Shown here piece after piece: positions 1-6,018 of a stretch of 6,110 nucleotides of DNA. The notes below the pieces were generated by a model. That model was not told the origin of the DNA and made no database searches. It worked only from the letters and a program-made list of their open reading frames with translations. Position 1 is the first letter of the stretch; each line of letters opens with the position of its first letter. Origin of the DNA: CAYRIF01 sp964424205 (GTDB lineage: Bacteria; Bacteroidota; Bacteroidia; Cytophagales; Cyclobacteriaceae); contig CAYRIF010000237.1 of assembly GCA_964424205.1 (NCBI GenBank), positions 1 through 6,110 of the forward strand. The letters run 5' to 3'. The translations under genes and the position numbers were made by a program.

Positions 1-22
1 TATCAAATAAATTATCATCCAT
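1..22 (-). CDS. Partial gene (first seven codons) overlapping the ECF sigma factor gene; probable sigma-linked membrane/anti-sigma-type protein
   Basis: On the minus strand an ATG at 22-20 opens a frame reading M-D-D-N-L-F-D before the window ends. It overlaps the sigma factor stop codon (TGA at 17-15) by 8 bases in the arrangement ATGGATGA, the usual sign of translational coupling. From general knowledge, Bacteroidota ECF sigma genes are often followed by an overlapping gene whose product starts with a short acidic 'DxLFD'-type stretch and then carries one transmembrane helix and a periplasmic or beta-barrel part, acting as an anti-sigma or associated membrane protein. The visible residues fit that pattern, but seven codons cannot prove the function. 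Confidence 0.55.
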
Positions 23-581
23 AATATGCTTCTCCTTCCCTATTTGCTGCCTCTAGCATGATTTTTAACTTTGCTCTTGCTTTAGACAGGTTTGATTTCG
101 ATGTACCCTCATTGATATTCAATTTTTTGCCAATCTCCTTATGACTGTACCCTTCTATTATATATAAATTAAATACCAATTGGTATGAATTAGGTAGTTT
201 TTGTACTAGTTTTAATATATCATCACTTGAAAATTGTGAAATCACCTCTGGCTCAATATACTTCGACGCTGCCTGCGATATTTCCAAATGATGCTTGAAT
301 TTCTTGTTTTTACGGTAATGATCAATGGCTGTATTCACCGTTATTCTTCTCACCCATGCTTTGAAAGATTGATTGGGAAGGTGTTGCTTTATCTTGGTGA
401 AAATTTTAAGGAACGCTTCATTCAAAATATCCTTCGCCTCTTCCGCCCCATCGGCATAGCGCAAACAGATGCTCATCAAATAAGGATAAAACAGCATATA
501 CAGTTTTTTCTGCGCTATCCTATCATTATTCTTACACCCTTTCACCAAGGGGTTGACAATGTCCTTGTTATTTAAATCCAC
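15..581 (-). CDS. ECF-subfamily RNA polymerase sigma-70 factor
   Basis: A 188-residue extracytoplasmic-function sigma factor that would direct core RNA polymerase to a specific promoter set. Region 2 spans about residues 26-92, with the helix around YADGAEEAKDILNEAF and the FKAWVRRITVNTAIDHYRK stretch typical of regions 2.3/2.4 (melting and -10 recognition). Region 4 spans about 120-175, with the helix-turn-helix YSHKEIGKKLNINEGTSKSN at 145-164. There is no region 1.1 or region 3, as expected for ECF factors, and the length is normal. The start is GTG (581-579): an in-frame TAA lies only four codons upstream (593-591), and the next in-frame Met is residue 29, inside region 2. The ATG two bases upstream of the GTG is out of frame and hits a stop after three codons. 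The gene overlaps its downstream neighbour by 8 bases, suggesting an operon with a regulatory partner. Targets cannot be read from the sequence. Confidence 0.95.
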   Translation of the reverse strand: MDLNNKDIVNPLVKGCKNNDRIAQKKLYMLFYPYLMSICLRYADGAEEAKDILNEAFLKIFTKIKQHLPNQSFKAWVRRITVNTAIDHYRKNKKFKHHLEISQAASKYIEPEVISQFSSDDILKLVQKLPNSYQLVFNLYIIEGYSHKEIGKKLNINEGTSKSNLSKARAKLKIMLEAANREGEAYYG

Positions 582-639
582 ATGTATCAGTTAACTGCTC
601 ACAAGACGAAAAAAAAATACATTCCGTTGCCTTGTCAAT

Positions 640-647
640 CAAAAATA
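640..647 (-). promoter_or_regulatory. Putative -7 element of the sigma factor gene (TATTTTTG)
   Basis: On the minus strand the octamer TATTTTTG matches the Bacteroidota primary-sigma -7 consensus TAnnTTTG. Transcription would begin near 634, leaving a leader of roughly 50 bases before the GTG start. I see no clear TTTG -33 element at the expected 19-21 base spacing, so the assignment rests on the -7 match alone. Confidence 0.42.
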
Positions 648-698
648 CAAAATAAATGATTTTATAACGTAAAAGACAACAAAAGCAACCTATTGTAT

Positions 699-706
699 TA
701 TTTTTG
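699..706 (+). promoter_or_regulatory. Putative -7 element of the lipoprotein gene (TATTTTTG)
   Basis: TATTTTTG followed by C matches the Bacteroidota TAnnTTTG element. Transcription would begin about 713, giving a leader of close to 40 bases before the ATG at 751. The same octamer faces the other way 51 bases upstream in front of the sigma factor gene. No TTTG is present at the -33 position. Confidence 0.48.
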
Positions 707-750
707 CGTCATATAGGTGCTTGTCAGAAAATCACAAGCAGTATGAAATT

Positions 751-1854
751 ATGAAATACAATATTTATATACCACTAGTACTATTATTTTTAGCCTCCTG
801 TTCAGCCAAAAGGGATGAAGCTTTTGAACCACCCCAAGTACCTACTGAGGAGCAATTAGTCTCTCAAATTTGGAAAGTAAACTATTTCAGTGATGGTACA
901 CAAAATGAAGCAGCATTTGAAAACTCCTATATTGAATTCAATACTGATAATACATTTGACCTACTAGACGAAAACAACAATATTTATTCAGGGAAATGGG
1001 CGATTGATGGTAGCCTGTTGGTAATTCAATCTGATGGATTAATAATCGCCCCAAAAAACGCCATAGAAGGAGAATGGATAATTACCCAATCCTTTGATGA
1101 TGTAATACAAATCAAAGAGCGGGATGGCATCGATGAGTTTTCTTTTGCAAAACCCACACAGCAACAGCTACCCAACGCCTGTACGGATACCGACGCAATA
1201 ATCGCCCATAAAAAATGGATTGTAAAAGAATTCACTAAAAATGGTTCAACTATTCCATCTGAAAATAATGTGACATTTACTTTTTCTAAAGACCATAATT
1301 TTGCCACTTCAAATGGGTCTAAAGGATTATGGAGTAACGGAATCCGCTGTTCAAAATTACAGTTAGACTTCGGCACGACAAAAAATGCGTTTGCGAAAGC
1401 CTGGAGTATTCAATATTTATCTGACCATTCAATAAAACTAAAATATGCGACCAACAGTACCGATTGGAGCATGGAACTAAAAAGAGACACTGTTGCCAAC
1501 ACCGATTTTCCTGCATATCAAACAATCTGTAGCGAAATCGATTCAGTACTGACAAAAAAGCAATGGGTACTTTCTATGGTTAGAACCGGTAATCAAATTA
1601 ATACCGCAAAATTTTCAAACTATACTTATTCATTCAATGATAACAATACCCTATCAGTCCTTATGGCTAATGAAAAAATAGTTGGAAGTTGGAAATTATC
1701 CGATGCATGTGATAACATTCAAATAACTTTTTCTGATAAAGCAACTGCAGATATACTCAACGGAAATTGGCGATTATTTTTTGTGTCTGAAAGAAAATTG
1801 AAATTACTTTCTACTGTTGACAATACGATTAAGGAAGTTCATTTTAGCAAATGA
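751..1854 (+). CDS. Secreted lipoprotein with three tandem lipocalin-like repeats
   Basis: A 367-residue protein with a lipoprotein signal peptide: short hydrophobic helix, then lipobox L-A-S-C with the lipidated cysteine at residue 17, so it should be anchored in the outer or inner membrane. I chose ATG 751 because it directly precedes this signal peptide; a TTG ten codons upstream would put a polar extension before it. The body holds three diverged copies of one unit. Each opens with a Trp strand (W41, W156, W272; spacing 115 and 116), has a mid-unit 'G-x-W' strand (W83, W194, W314) and a late Trp (W109, W218, W340) followed by an 'IKLK'-like strand. Copies 2 and 3 each carry two cysteines (C144/C200 and C260/C320) at matching places; copy 1 lacks the pair. 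The pattern resembles the small lipocalin-like domains common in Bacteroidota lipoproteins. Ligand and role are unknown. The gene is divergent from the ECF sigma gene and convergent with phoH. Confidence 0.88.
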   Translation: MKYNIYIPLVLLFLASCSAKRDEAFEPPQVPTEEQLVSQIWKVNYFSDGTQNEAAFENSYIEFNTDNTFDLLDENNNIYSGKWAIDGSLLVIQSDGLIIAPKNAIEGEWIITQSFDDVIQIKERDGIDEFSFAKPTQQQLPNACTDTDAIIAHKKWIVKEFTKNGSTIPSENNVTFTFSKDHNFATSNGSKGLWSNGIRCSKLQLDFGTTKNAFAKAWSIQYLSDHSIKLKYATNSTDWSMELKRDTVANTDFPAYQTICSEIDSVLTKKQWVLSMVRTGNQINTAKFSNYTYSFNDNNTLSVLMANEKIVGSWKLSDACDNIQITFSDKATADILNGNWRLFFVSERKLKLLSTVDNTIKEVHFSK

Positions 1855-1895
1855 TTTTAAGAATGTCTGATTCCTAATTTAAAATTGGTTATTGT

Positions 1896-2837
1896 TTAAT
1901 TCTCCATCTTTTCATAGGCATCAATAATCTTCTTAACAATCTGATGCCGCACCACATCTTCTGAGGCGAGTTTTACAAATTTTATTTCTTTGATATCTTT
2001 CAATACACTCATGGCATGCGCTAGCCCTGACTTTTGATGTTTCGGCAGGTCAATCTGGGTGACATCACCATTTACTATGACTTTTGAGCTTTGCCCTATC
2101 CTGGTCAAAAACATTTTAATCTGCATCGGTGTCGTATTCTGTGCTTCATCTAACAACACAAACGCCTTTCCCAGTGTACGACCACGCATATAAGCAAGTG
2201 GTGCAATCTCTATAATTCTATTTTCAATATAATAATTAAGTTTCTCATGATGAATCATATCATCAAGCGCATCATACACAGGTCTCAAATAAGGGTCTAT
2301 TTTTTCCTTCAAATCACCGGGAAGAAAACCCAAACTCTCTCCTGCTTCCACAGCAGGTCTGGTAATAATAATCTTTTTTACTTCCTTATTTTTAAGTGCC
2401 ATTACGGCAAGTGCTACAGAGATATAAGTCTTTCCAGTACCTGCAGGGCCAATCACGAATACCAAATCACTTTTGCTACTTGCCTCCACAATTTTCTTCT
2501 GATTCTTGGTTTTTGGCTTCACCACTATCCCTTTAGGACCATGCACTAATGCTCCCTGCGTGGTTTCTTCAAATCCCTCATTCTGTTTGTCTTCGATAAA
2601 TGATTTGATGTTTTTTTTGGACAGTTTGCCATATTTATGGTAATGCCTCATCAGCGACGCTATGATATCGCTCATTTTAACAATATCAGACTTGTTACCT
2701 TGCAGCCTAATTTCATTGCCGCGAGATATTATTTTTCCTTTTGGAAAAGCCTGTGCCACCTCCTTAATGTTACTATTTTCTACACCGAGAAAATCAATTA
2801 AAGAGATATTTTCTAAAGTAATTATTTTTTCTACCAA
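1896..2837 (-). CDS. PhoH family ATPase (PhoH-like protein)
   Basis: A 313-residue cytoplasmic P-loop ATPase of the PhoH/YbeZ type, a family linked to RNA metabolism and ribosome maturation (in other bacteria it works with the YbeY endonuclease). The N-terminal 65 residues (LGVENSNIKEVAQAF, then RGNEIRLQG) look like the small alpha/beta, KH-like region seen before the ATPase. The Walker A motif GPAGTGKT is at 130-137, the TRPAVEAGESLGFLPGDLKEK signature at about 159-179, and Walker B VLLDEAQN at 227-234; NGDVTQIDLP (256-265) and the DVVRH arginine region (294-298) follow. There is no PIN domain, so it is the short PhoH class, at usual length. The start is TTG (2837-2835): an in-frame TAA sits at 2849-2847, no ATG is available before residue 55, and the resulting N-terminus (VEKIITLENISLIDFLGVE) is the expected one. 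A gene symbol phoH is often used for this family, but the link to phosphate starvation is historical. Confidence 0.96.
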   Translation of the reverse strand: MVEKIITLENISLIDFLGVENSNIKEVAQAFPKGKIISRGNEIRLQGNKSDIVKMSDIIASLMRHYHKYGKLSKKNIKSFIEDKQNEGFEETTQGALVHGPKGIVVKPKTKNQKKIVEASSKSDLVFVIGPAGTGKTYISVALAVMALKNKEVKKIIITRPAVEAGESLGFLPGDLKEKIDPYLRPVYDALDDMIHHEKLNYYIENRIIEIAPLAYMRGRTLGKAFVLLDEAQNTTPMQIKMFLTRIGQSSKVIVNGDVTQIDLPKHQKSGLAHAMSVLKDIKEIKFVKLASEDVVRHQIVKKIIDAYEKMEN

Positions 2838-2855
2838 CCTAAGTAATTATTATTT

Positions 2856-2886
2856 TTTCAATTAACAAATAAAAAATTTAATTTTA
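2856..2886 (+). promoter_or_regulatory. Weak candidate promoter of the SAM hydrolase gene
   Basis: TTTC (2856-2859), a 19-base spacer and TAATTTTA (2879-2886) each differ by one base from the Bacteroidota -33 TTTG and -7 TAnnTTTG elements. The start would be roughly 30 bases before the ATG at 2923. In such AT-rich DNA this match is only suggestive. Confidence 0.25.
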
Positions 2887-2892
2887 CCACTA

Positions 2893-2900
2893 CAAAACTA
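2893..2900 (-). promoter_or_regulatory. Putative -7 element of the PhoH-family gene (TAGTTTTG)
   Basis: Read on the minus strand, TAGTTTTG fits TAnnTTTG exactly. It would place the transcript start near 2887 and a leader of about 50 bases before the TTG start codon. No TTTG is seen at -33. Confidence 0.42.
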
Positions 2901-2922
2901 AAGAATAAATCTAATAGCTTCT

Positions 2923-3699
2923 ATGGCGCTTATCACATTTCTGTCTGATTATGGTAAAATAGACCACTACACTGCCATAATTAAAGCCAAAATTTACAGT
3001 CTAAGCCCTGAGCAAAAAGTAATTGACATCAGTCATCATATCAAGCCATTCAATTTACCACATGGGTCTTTTGTTTTAAAATCTGTCTTTAGAGAGTTCC
3101 CTGAGGGAACAGTGCATTTGGTTACTGTAGACTCTTCTCCTAAAAACAATACTAGCTATATCGCTATAAAATTAGAAGGGCATTATTTCGTTGGGGCAGA
3201 TAATGGACTGTTGAGTTTAATAAGCGAAAAAGAACCTACCGAAGTGGTTAAAATCAATACAGAAACTTCTCCTTCCTCTTTCTTCTTAGAAAAAGAACTT
3301 TTGGCGCCTATCGCTACCCAAATAGCAAATGGCAGTACACTCTCCGAAATAGGTGTCACCTATGCAGAAATGAAGCGATTGCTAAATAAAAAATCGAGGG
3401 CGTCAAAGCAGAAAATTTCTGGGCATGTAATTCATGTAGATCACTATGGCAACTTAATTACAAACATTGAATTAAGGGATTTTGAAATCCTAAGCAAAAA
3501 TAAAAAAGTCAGTATCAATTATGGTAGGACATTTTCTAATCAAATCCATGAAGATTATGATAGTGTGGTGTACGGAGAATCATTTCACGTCTTCAATAGT
3601 CTCGGACTTTTAGAAATTGGAATTAATATGGGGCATGGCGCTGAACTTTTAGGACTAGACTATGACAGTCCGGTGAATATTATTTTCGAAGAAGAATAA
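2923..3699 (+). CDS. SAM hydrolase / SAM hydroxide adenosyltransferase family protein (DUF62)
   Basis: A 258-residue cytoplasmic protein of the family that includes SAM hydroxide adenosyltransferases (SAM + water to adenosine + methionine) and the related fluorinase/chlorinase. The N-terminal domain (about 1-150) shows LSDYG-x-x-DHY (8-16), matching the canonical TDFGxxDxY with D9; VTVD with D70; and the nucleoside-loop motif ADNG (92-95). The C-terminal domain (about 163-256) has HVDHYGNLITNI (171-182) and NSLGLLEIGINMGHGAELLG (225-244), matching the canonical VDxFGNxxTN and NSxGxLEIAxN blocks. Length is normal. The usual water-activating Asp-Arg-His triad seems incomplete: by my alignment D70 is kept, but the Arg position is T77 and the His position is about L122. 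From memory, other Bacteroidota members also lack them. Automatic annotation as 'chlorinase/fluorinase' is probably misleading. It is divergent from phoH, a pairing I recall as common in this phylum. Confidence 0.92.
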   Translation: MALITFLSDYGKIDHYTAIIKAKIYSLSPEQKVIDISHHIKPFNLPHGSFVLKSVFREFPEGTVHLVTVDSSPKNNTSYIAIKLEGHYFVGADNGLLSLISEKEPTEVVKINTETSPSSFFLEKELLAPIATQIANGSTLSEIGVTYAEMKRLLNKKSRASKQKISGHVIHVDHYGNLITNIELRDFEILSKNKKVSINYGRTFSNQIHEDYDSVVYGESFHVFNSLGLLEIGINMGHGAELLGLDYDSPVNIIFEEE

Positions 3700-3720
3700 T
3701 TCACCCAAGTAGCAAATATA

Positions 3721-3752
3721 TTTGTAAAATAAAAAATCATTCTACATATTTG
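3721..3752 (+). promoter_or_regulatory. Putative promoter of tRNA-Leu
   Basis: TTTG at 3721-3724 followed, after 20 bases, by CATATTTG (3745-3752, one mismatch to TAnnTTTG) matches the two-part Bacteroidota promoter with correct spacing. The transcript would start about 3758, a few bases before the mature tRNA 5' end at 3765. It is the only promoter here where I see both boxes with an exact -33. Confidence 0.52.
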
Positions 3753-3764
3753 CAACCCGAATAT

Positions 3765-3846
3765 GCCAAAGTGGTGGAACTGGTAGACACGCACGACTCA
3801 AACTCGTGTTCCGCAAGGAGTGAGGGTTCGACTCCCTCCTTTGGTA
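3765..3846 (+). tRNA. tRNA-Leu (anticodon CAA)
   Basis: A complete cloverleaf can be folded by eye. Acceptor GCCAAAG (3765-3771) pairs with CTTTGGT (3839-3845), with a G1-U72 wobble that is common in bacterial leucine tRNAs. D arm GTG/CAC (3774-3776/3788-3790) contains the GGTAGA loop. Anticodon stem CACGA/TCGTG (3792-3796/3804-3808) encloses CTCAAAC, giving anticodon CAA (3799-3801), which reads UUG. The long class II variable arm (TCC-GCAA-GGA, 3810-3819) is expected for leucine. T arm GAGGG/CCCTC (3822-3826/3834-3838) has loop TTCGACT. The discriminator is A3846, the leucine identity base. CCA is not encoded (CGC follows), so it must be added after transcription. Confidence 0.97.
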
Positions 3847-3852
3847 CGCATT

Positions 3853-3887
3853 AAAAAAGCCTTTCTGAAATCAGAAAGGCTTTTTTT
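3853..3887. terminator. Bidirectional rho-independent terminator
   Basis: A perfect inverted repeat GCCTTTCTGA / TCAGAAAGGC (3859-3868 and 3871-3880) forms a 9-10 bp stem. It is flanked by six A on the left (3853-3858) and seven T on the right (3881-3887), so it yields a hairpin plus U-tract in both directions. It ends the tRNA-Leu transcript on the plus strand and the transcript of the 3904-4608 gene (stop codon 16 bases away) on the minus strand. Confidence 0.95.
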
Positions 3888-3903
3888 ATTAAAATAGTGT
3901 TCG

Positions 3904-4608
3904 TTATTTTTTCGGCCTAACAAACATACTATCAGCCATTTCTTTATTAAACGCTGTGTTTTTGATTTTAACAGTCATCTGCTCTACGCCGTTTGAAGAA
4001 GTTGTAAACTGTGTTGGAAACTTGATGCCCTCTATTTCATTATAATTCAGAAATTTATTGGTCACCGCCATTCCCTGTACCTCTGCATCTTGATAACCCA
4101 GCAGGTAAGTCTCTTTATCGATATACATCACCATTTTTACACCCTTCATAGATTTAACCGTTACATCCAATTTATAATACTTCCTTCCGTCTTTCTCCCC
4201 CGTGCCTAGGTATTTTACCGTATTTCCCTTTGCTTTATAATTCCACAAAGCACCTTCAAAATCTACTTGCTGTACCAGTTGGGTTCTTTGGTCTTCAGGC
4301 ATATCCATTGGTTCTCCTGACATTGGATTTAATGCCCAAAAATCAGTACCGTCTGAACCCATTTTCATCGTATTTCCCATCATTTCTACTTCAGTCCTGA
4401 TTTTTCCAGGCCTTTTCAAATAGGTCTTTCCCGCCATTTGCATTCCCATCATCGACATTTCTATTTCAGAATACATGGTTTTTACTTTTGCTAATTTTTC
4501 CGTTCCTGTTGCTTCATAGTGTTTCTTTAAAATTGAGCTAAGGTCTTGTGCATTTACAAAATTGGCTTGCACCAATAGGACAACTAAAATAATTACTAAT
4601 TTTTTCAT
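3904..4608 (-). CDS. Secreted LolA-like / outer membrane lipoprotein-sorting-type protein, methionine-rich
   Basis: A 234-residue exported protein. Residues 1-20 form a Sec signal peptide (MKK, a hydrophobic core of Leu/Val/Ile, then V-N-A before Q21), with no lipobox cysteine, so it is likely soluble in the periplasm. The mature part begins with an amphipathic segment of the type ILKKHYEATGTEKLAKVKTM, followed by beta strands with the pattern YLKRPGKIRTEVEMMG, DFWALNP, YKLDVTVKSMKGVKMVMYIDKETYLL and EGIKFPTQFTT. This is the half-barrel layout of LolA/LolB-like proteins widely annotated in Bacteroidota as 'outer membrane lipoprotein-sorting protein'; most such paralogs are not the true LolA, and the function here is unknown. 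About 21 of 234 residues are Met, clustered at residues 51-59, 75-82 and 95-103. It lies 59 bases downstream of mtaB on the same strand with no terminator between, so read-through from mtaB is possible. Confidence 0.82.
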   Translation of the reverse strand: MKKLVIILVVLLVQANFVNAQDLSSILKKHYEATGTEKLAKVKTMYSEIEMSMMGMQMAGKTYLKRPGKIRTEVEMMGNTMKMGSDGTDFWALNPMSGEPMDMPEDQRTQLVQQVDFEGALWNYKAKGNTVKYLGTGEKDGRKYYKLDVTVKSMKGVKMVMYIDKETYLLGYQDAEVQGMAVTNKFLNYNEIEGIKFPTQFTTSSNGVEQMTVKIKNTAFNKEMADSMFVRPKK

Positions 4609-4667
4609 TTGTTTGGTTTTATTTAAAATCTATTTTTGATAAGTCTAATACTAAAATGATGCCACAT

Positions 4668-5993
4668 TCAACCATGAGACAAAACATTTGCATCTGATTC
4701 AATTACTTCCATCAACCCAGCTTCATTAACCGCAGTCAACACCACATTTTTTAGGGTATTAATCAACAGTGGATCATATTTTGCAACCACCCTGATATAA
4801 TTTTCGGTAAAACCATGCATCTTACCCGCCGCTATATCATGCTCAAAAAGCACTGTGGCATTTTTTCCTTTATTTTCTTCGTAAAAACTTCGTTTCTTCT
4901 TTTCTGATAAATTCCTTAGCATCTTTGATCGCTCTTGTCTGATTTTATGAGGTACCACGCCGTCCATCTCCGCTGCCATCGTGTTCGGTCTTTCAGAATA
5001 AGTAAAAACATGTAAATACGAAATATCTAGCTCATTTAAGAACTGGTAGGTTTCCATAAAATCAGCTTCTGTCTCTCCCGGAAAACCAATAATAACATCG
5101 ACACCTATACAGCAATGTGGCATCAATGACTTTATCTTAGCCACTCGCGCTGCATATAACTCACGCTTGTAGCGTCTCTTCATGCGCTTCAGTATTTTGT
5201 TTGACCCAGACTGTAATGGCATGTGAAAATGGGGTACAAACCGTTGTGACTGAGCCACAAACTCAATGATTTCATCTTTTAGCAAATTAGGTTCAATTGA
5301 GGAGATTCTAAAGCGTTCAATATTTTCAACTTCGTCAAGTGCTTTCACCAAATCAGCAAATCGTTCTTCTCTTTTTCCCGCTTGCAATCCAAAATCACCA
5401 ATATTAACACCTGTCAGTACAATCTCTTTCACACCTGTAGTCGCTATTTCCGCTGCCGAAGTCACAATATTTCCAATAGCATCACTCCTACTCTTGCCTC
5501 GTGCCAAGGGTATGGTGCAAAATGTACAGGAGTAATCACAACCATCTTGTACTTTCAGAAAAGTTCTGGTACGATCATTGACCGAGTAGGCATTGTTAAA
5601 TGTAGTCGCTTTTGATATTTCCGAAGCAAATACTTTTGGTTTTTCTTCTTTGACAAAACCATCGAGCAAATCTATCAACTGAAATTTTTCTGAAGCACCT
5701 AACACAGCATCTACGCCTTCTATTTCGGAAATTTCCGTGGGCTTCAATTGTGCATAACAGCCTATAATAGCTACGTAACCATCAGGTGAAATTTTCTTTG
5801 CTTCACGAACAATCTTTCTACATTTCTTATCTGCATTATCGGTTACAGAGCAGGTATTGATAATGAAAATATCAGGCTTATCAGAAAAATTCACTTTTTG
5901 ATAGCCTCGTTTGTCAAACATCCGCCCAATGGTAGATGTTTCAGAAAAATTGAGTTTACAACCCAATGTATAAAATGCTACTTTTCTATTCAA
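4668..5993 (-). CDS. mtaB: tRNA (N6-threonylcarbamoyladenosine(37)-C2)-methylthiotransferase MtaB
   Basis: A 441-residue radical-SAM methylthiotransferase that converts t6A to ms2t6A at position 37 of tRNAs reading ANN codons, using two [4Fe-4S] clusters and SAM. The N-terminal MTTase domain (about 1-120) supplies cluster ligands C12 (TLGCKLNFSE), C48 (NTCSVT) and C79 (GCYAQ). The radical SAM domain (about 140-365) has CxxxCxxC at C152, C156 and C159 (DGCDYSCTFCTIPLARG), then LTGVNIGDFG, SSIEPN, HMPLQSGSN and DVIIGFPGE. A C-terminal TRAM domain (about 376-431) binds tRNA. The LGCKLNFSE block and TRAM arrangement distinguish MtaB from MiaB and RimO. The start is TTG (5993-5991): it gives the family N-terminus (NRKVAFYTLGCKLN), no ATG lies upstream in frame before the predicted promoter, and the next in-frame Met is residue 25, after the first cluster cysteine. 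Intact, with all six cluster cysteines. Confidence 0.97.
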   Translation of the reverse strand: MNRKVAFYTLGCKLNFSETSTIGRMFDKRGYQKVNFSDKPDIFIINTCSVTDNADKKCRKIVREAKKISPDGYVAIIGCYAQLKPTEISEIEGVDAVLGASEKFQLIDLLDGFVKEEKPKVFASEISKATTFNNAYSVNDRTRTFLKVQDGCDYSCTFCTIPLARGKSRSDAIGNIVTSAAEIATTGVKEIVLTGVNIGDFGLQAGKREERFADLVKALDEVENIERFRISSIEPNLLKDEIIEFVAQSQRFVPHFHMPLQSGSNKILKRMKRRYKRELYAARVAKIKSLMPHCCIGVDVIIGFPGETEADFMETYQFLNELDISYLHVFTYSERPNTMAAEMDGVVPHKIRQERSKMLRNLSEKKKRSFYEENKGKNATVLFEHDIAAGKMHGFTENYIRVVAKYDPLLINTLKNVVLTAVNEAGLMEVIESDANVLSHG

Positions 5994-6018
5994 CCGAATC
6001 TGATTATAAAATGAAGTG

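Noticed and set aside
288..575. Open frames opposite the sigma factor, lipoprotein (1026-1376, 1319-1555), phoH (2247-2549, 2662-2865) and mtaB (5266-5535, 5382-5615)
   Set aside because: All lie antisense inside well-supported genes, have no recognisable domains, and show compositions expected of shadow frames.
572..583. ATG on the minus strand at 583-581 as start of the sigma factor
   Set aside because: It is in another frame and runs into TAA after three codons; the GTG at 581 is in frame.
721..750. TTG start giving a lipoprotein ten residues longer
   Set aside because: The extension is polar and would precede a classic lipoprotein signal peptide that starts exactly at ATG 751; the lipobox spacing fits only the shorter form.
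1870..1890. AT-rich near-palindrome between the lipoprotein and phoH genes as a terminator
   Set aside because: The arms AATTT/AAATT leave almost no loop, contain no GC pairs in the core and are not followed by a T-tract.
2923..3699. Annotation as a halogenase (fluorinase/chlorinase)
   Set aside because: The family name is shared, but there is no halogenated-metabolite gene cluster nearby and the setting is housekeeping; hydrolase-type DUF62 is the safer call.
3717..3724. TATATTTG as the -7 element of tRNA-Leu
   Set aside because: It fits TAnnTTTG but lies about 40 bases before the tRNA; its TTTG is better read as the -33 box of the element at 3745-3752, although use as a second upstream start is not excluded.
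4631..4638. TATTTTTG on the plus strand between the LolA-like gene and mtaB
   Set aside because: It would transcribe antisense into mtaB with no plus-strand gene downstream; a chance match is likely in AT-rich DNA.
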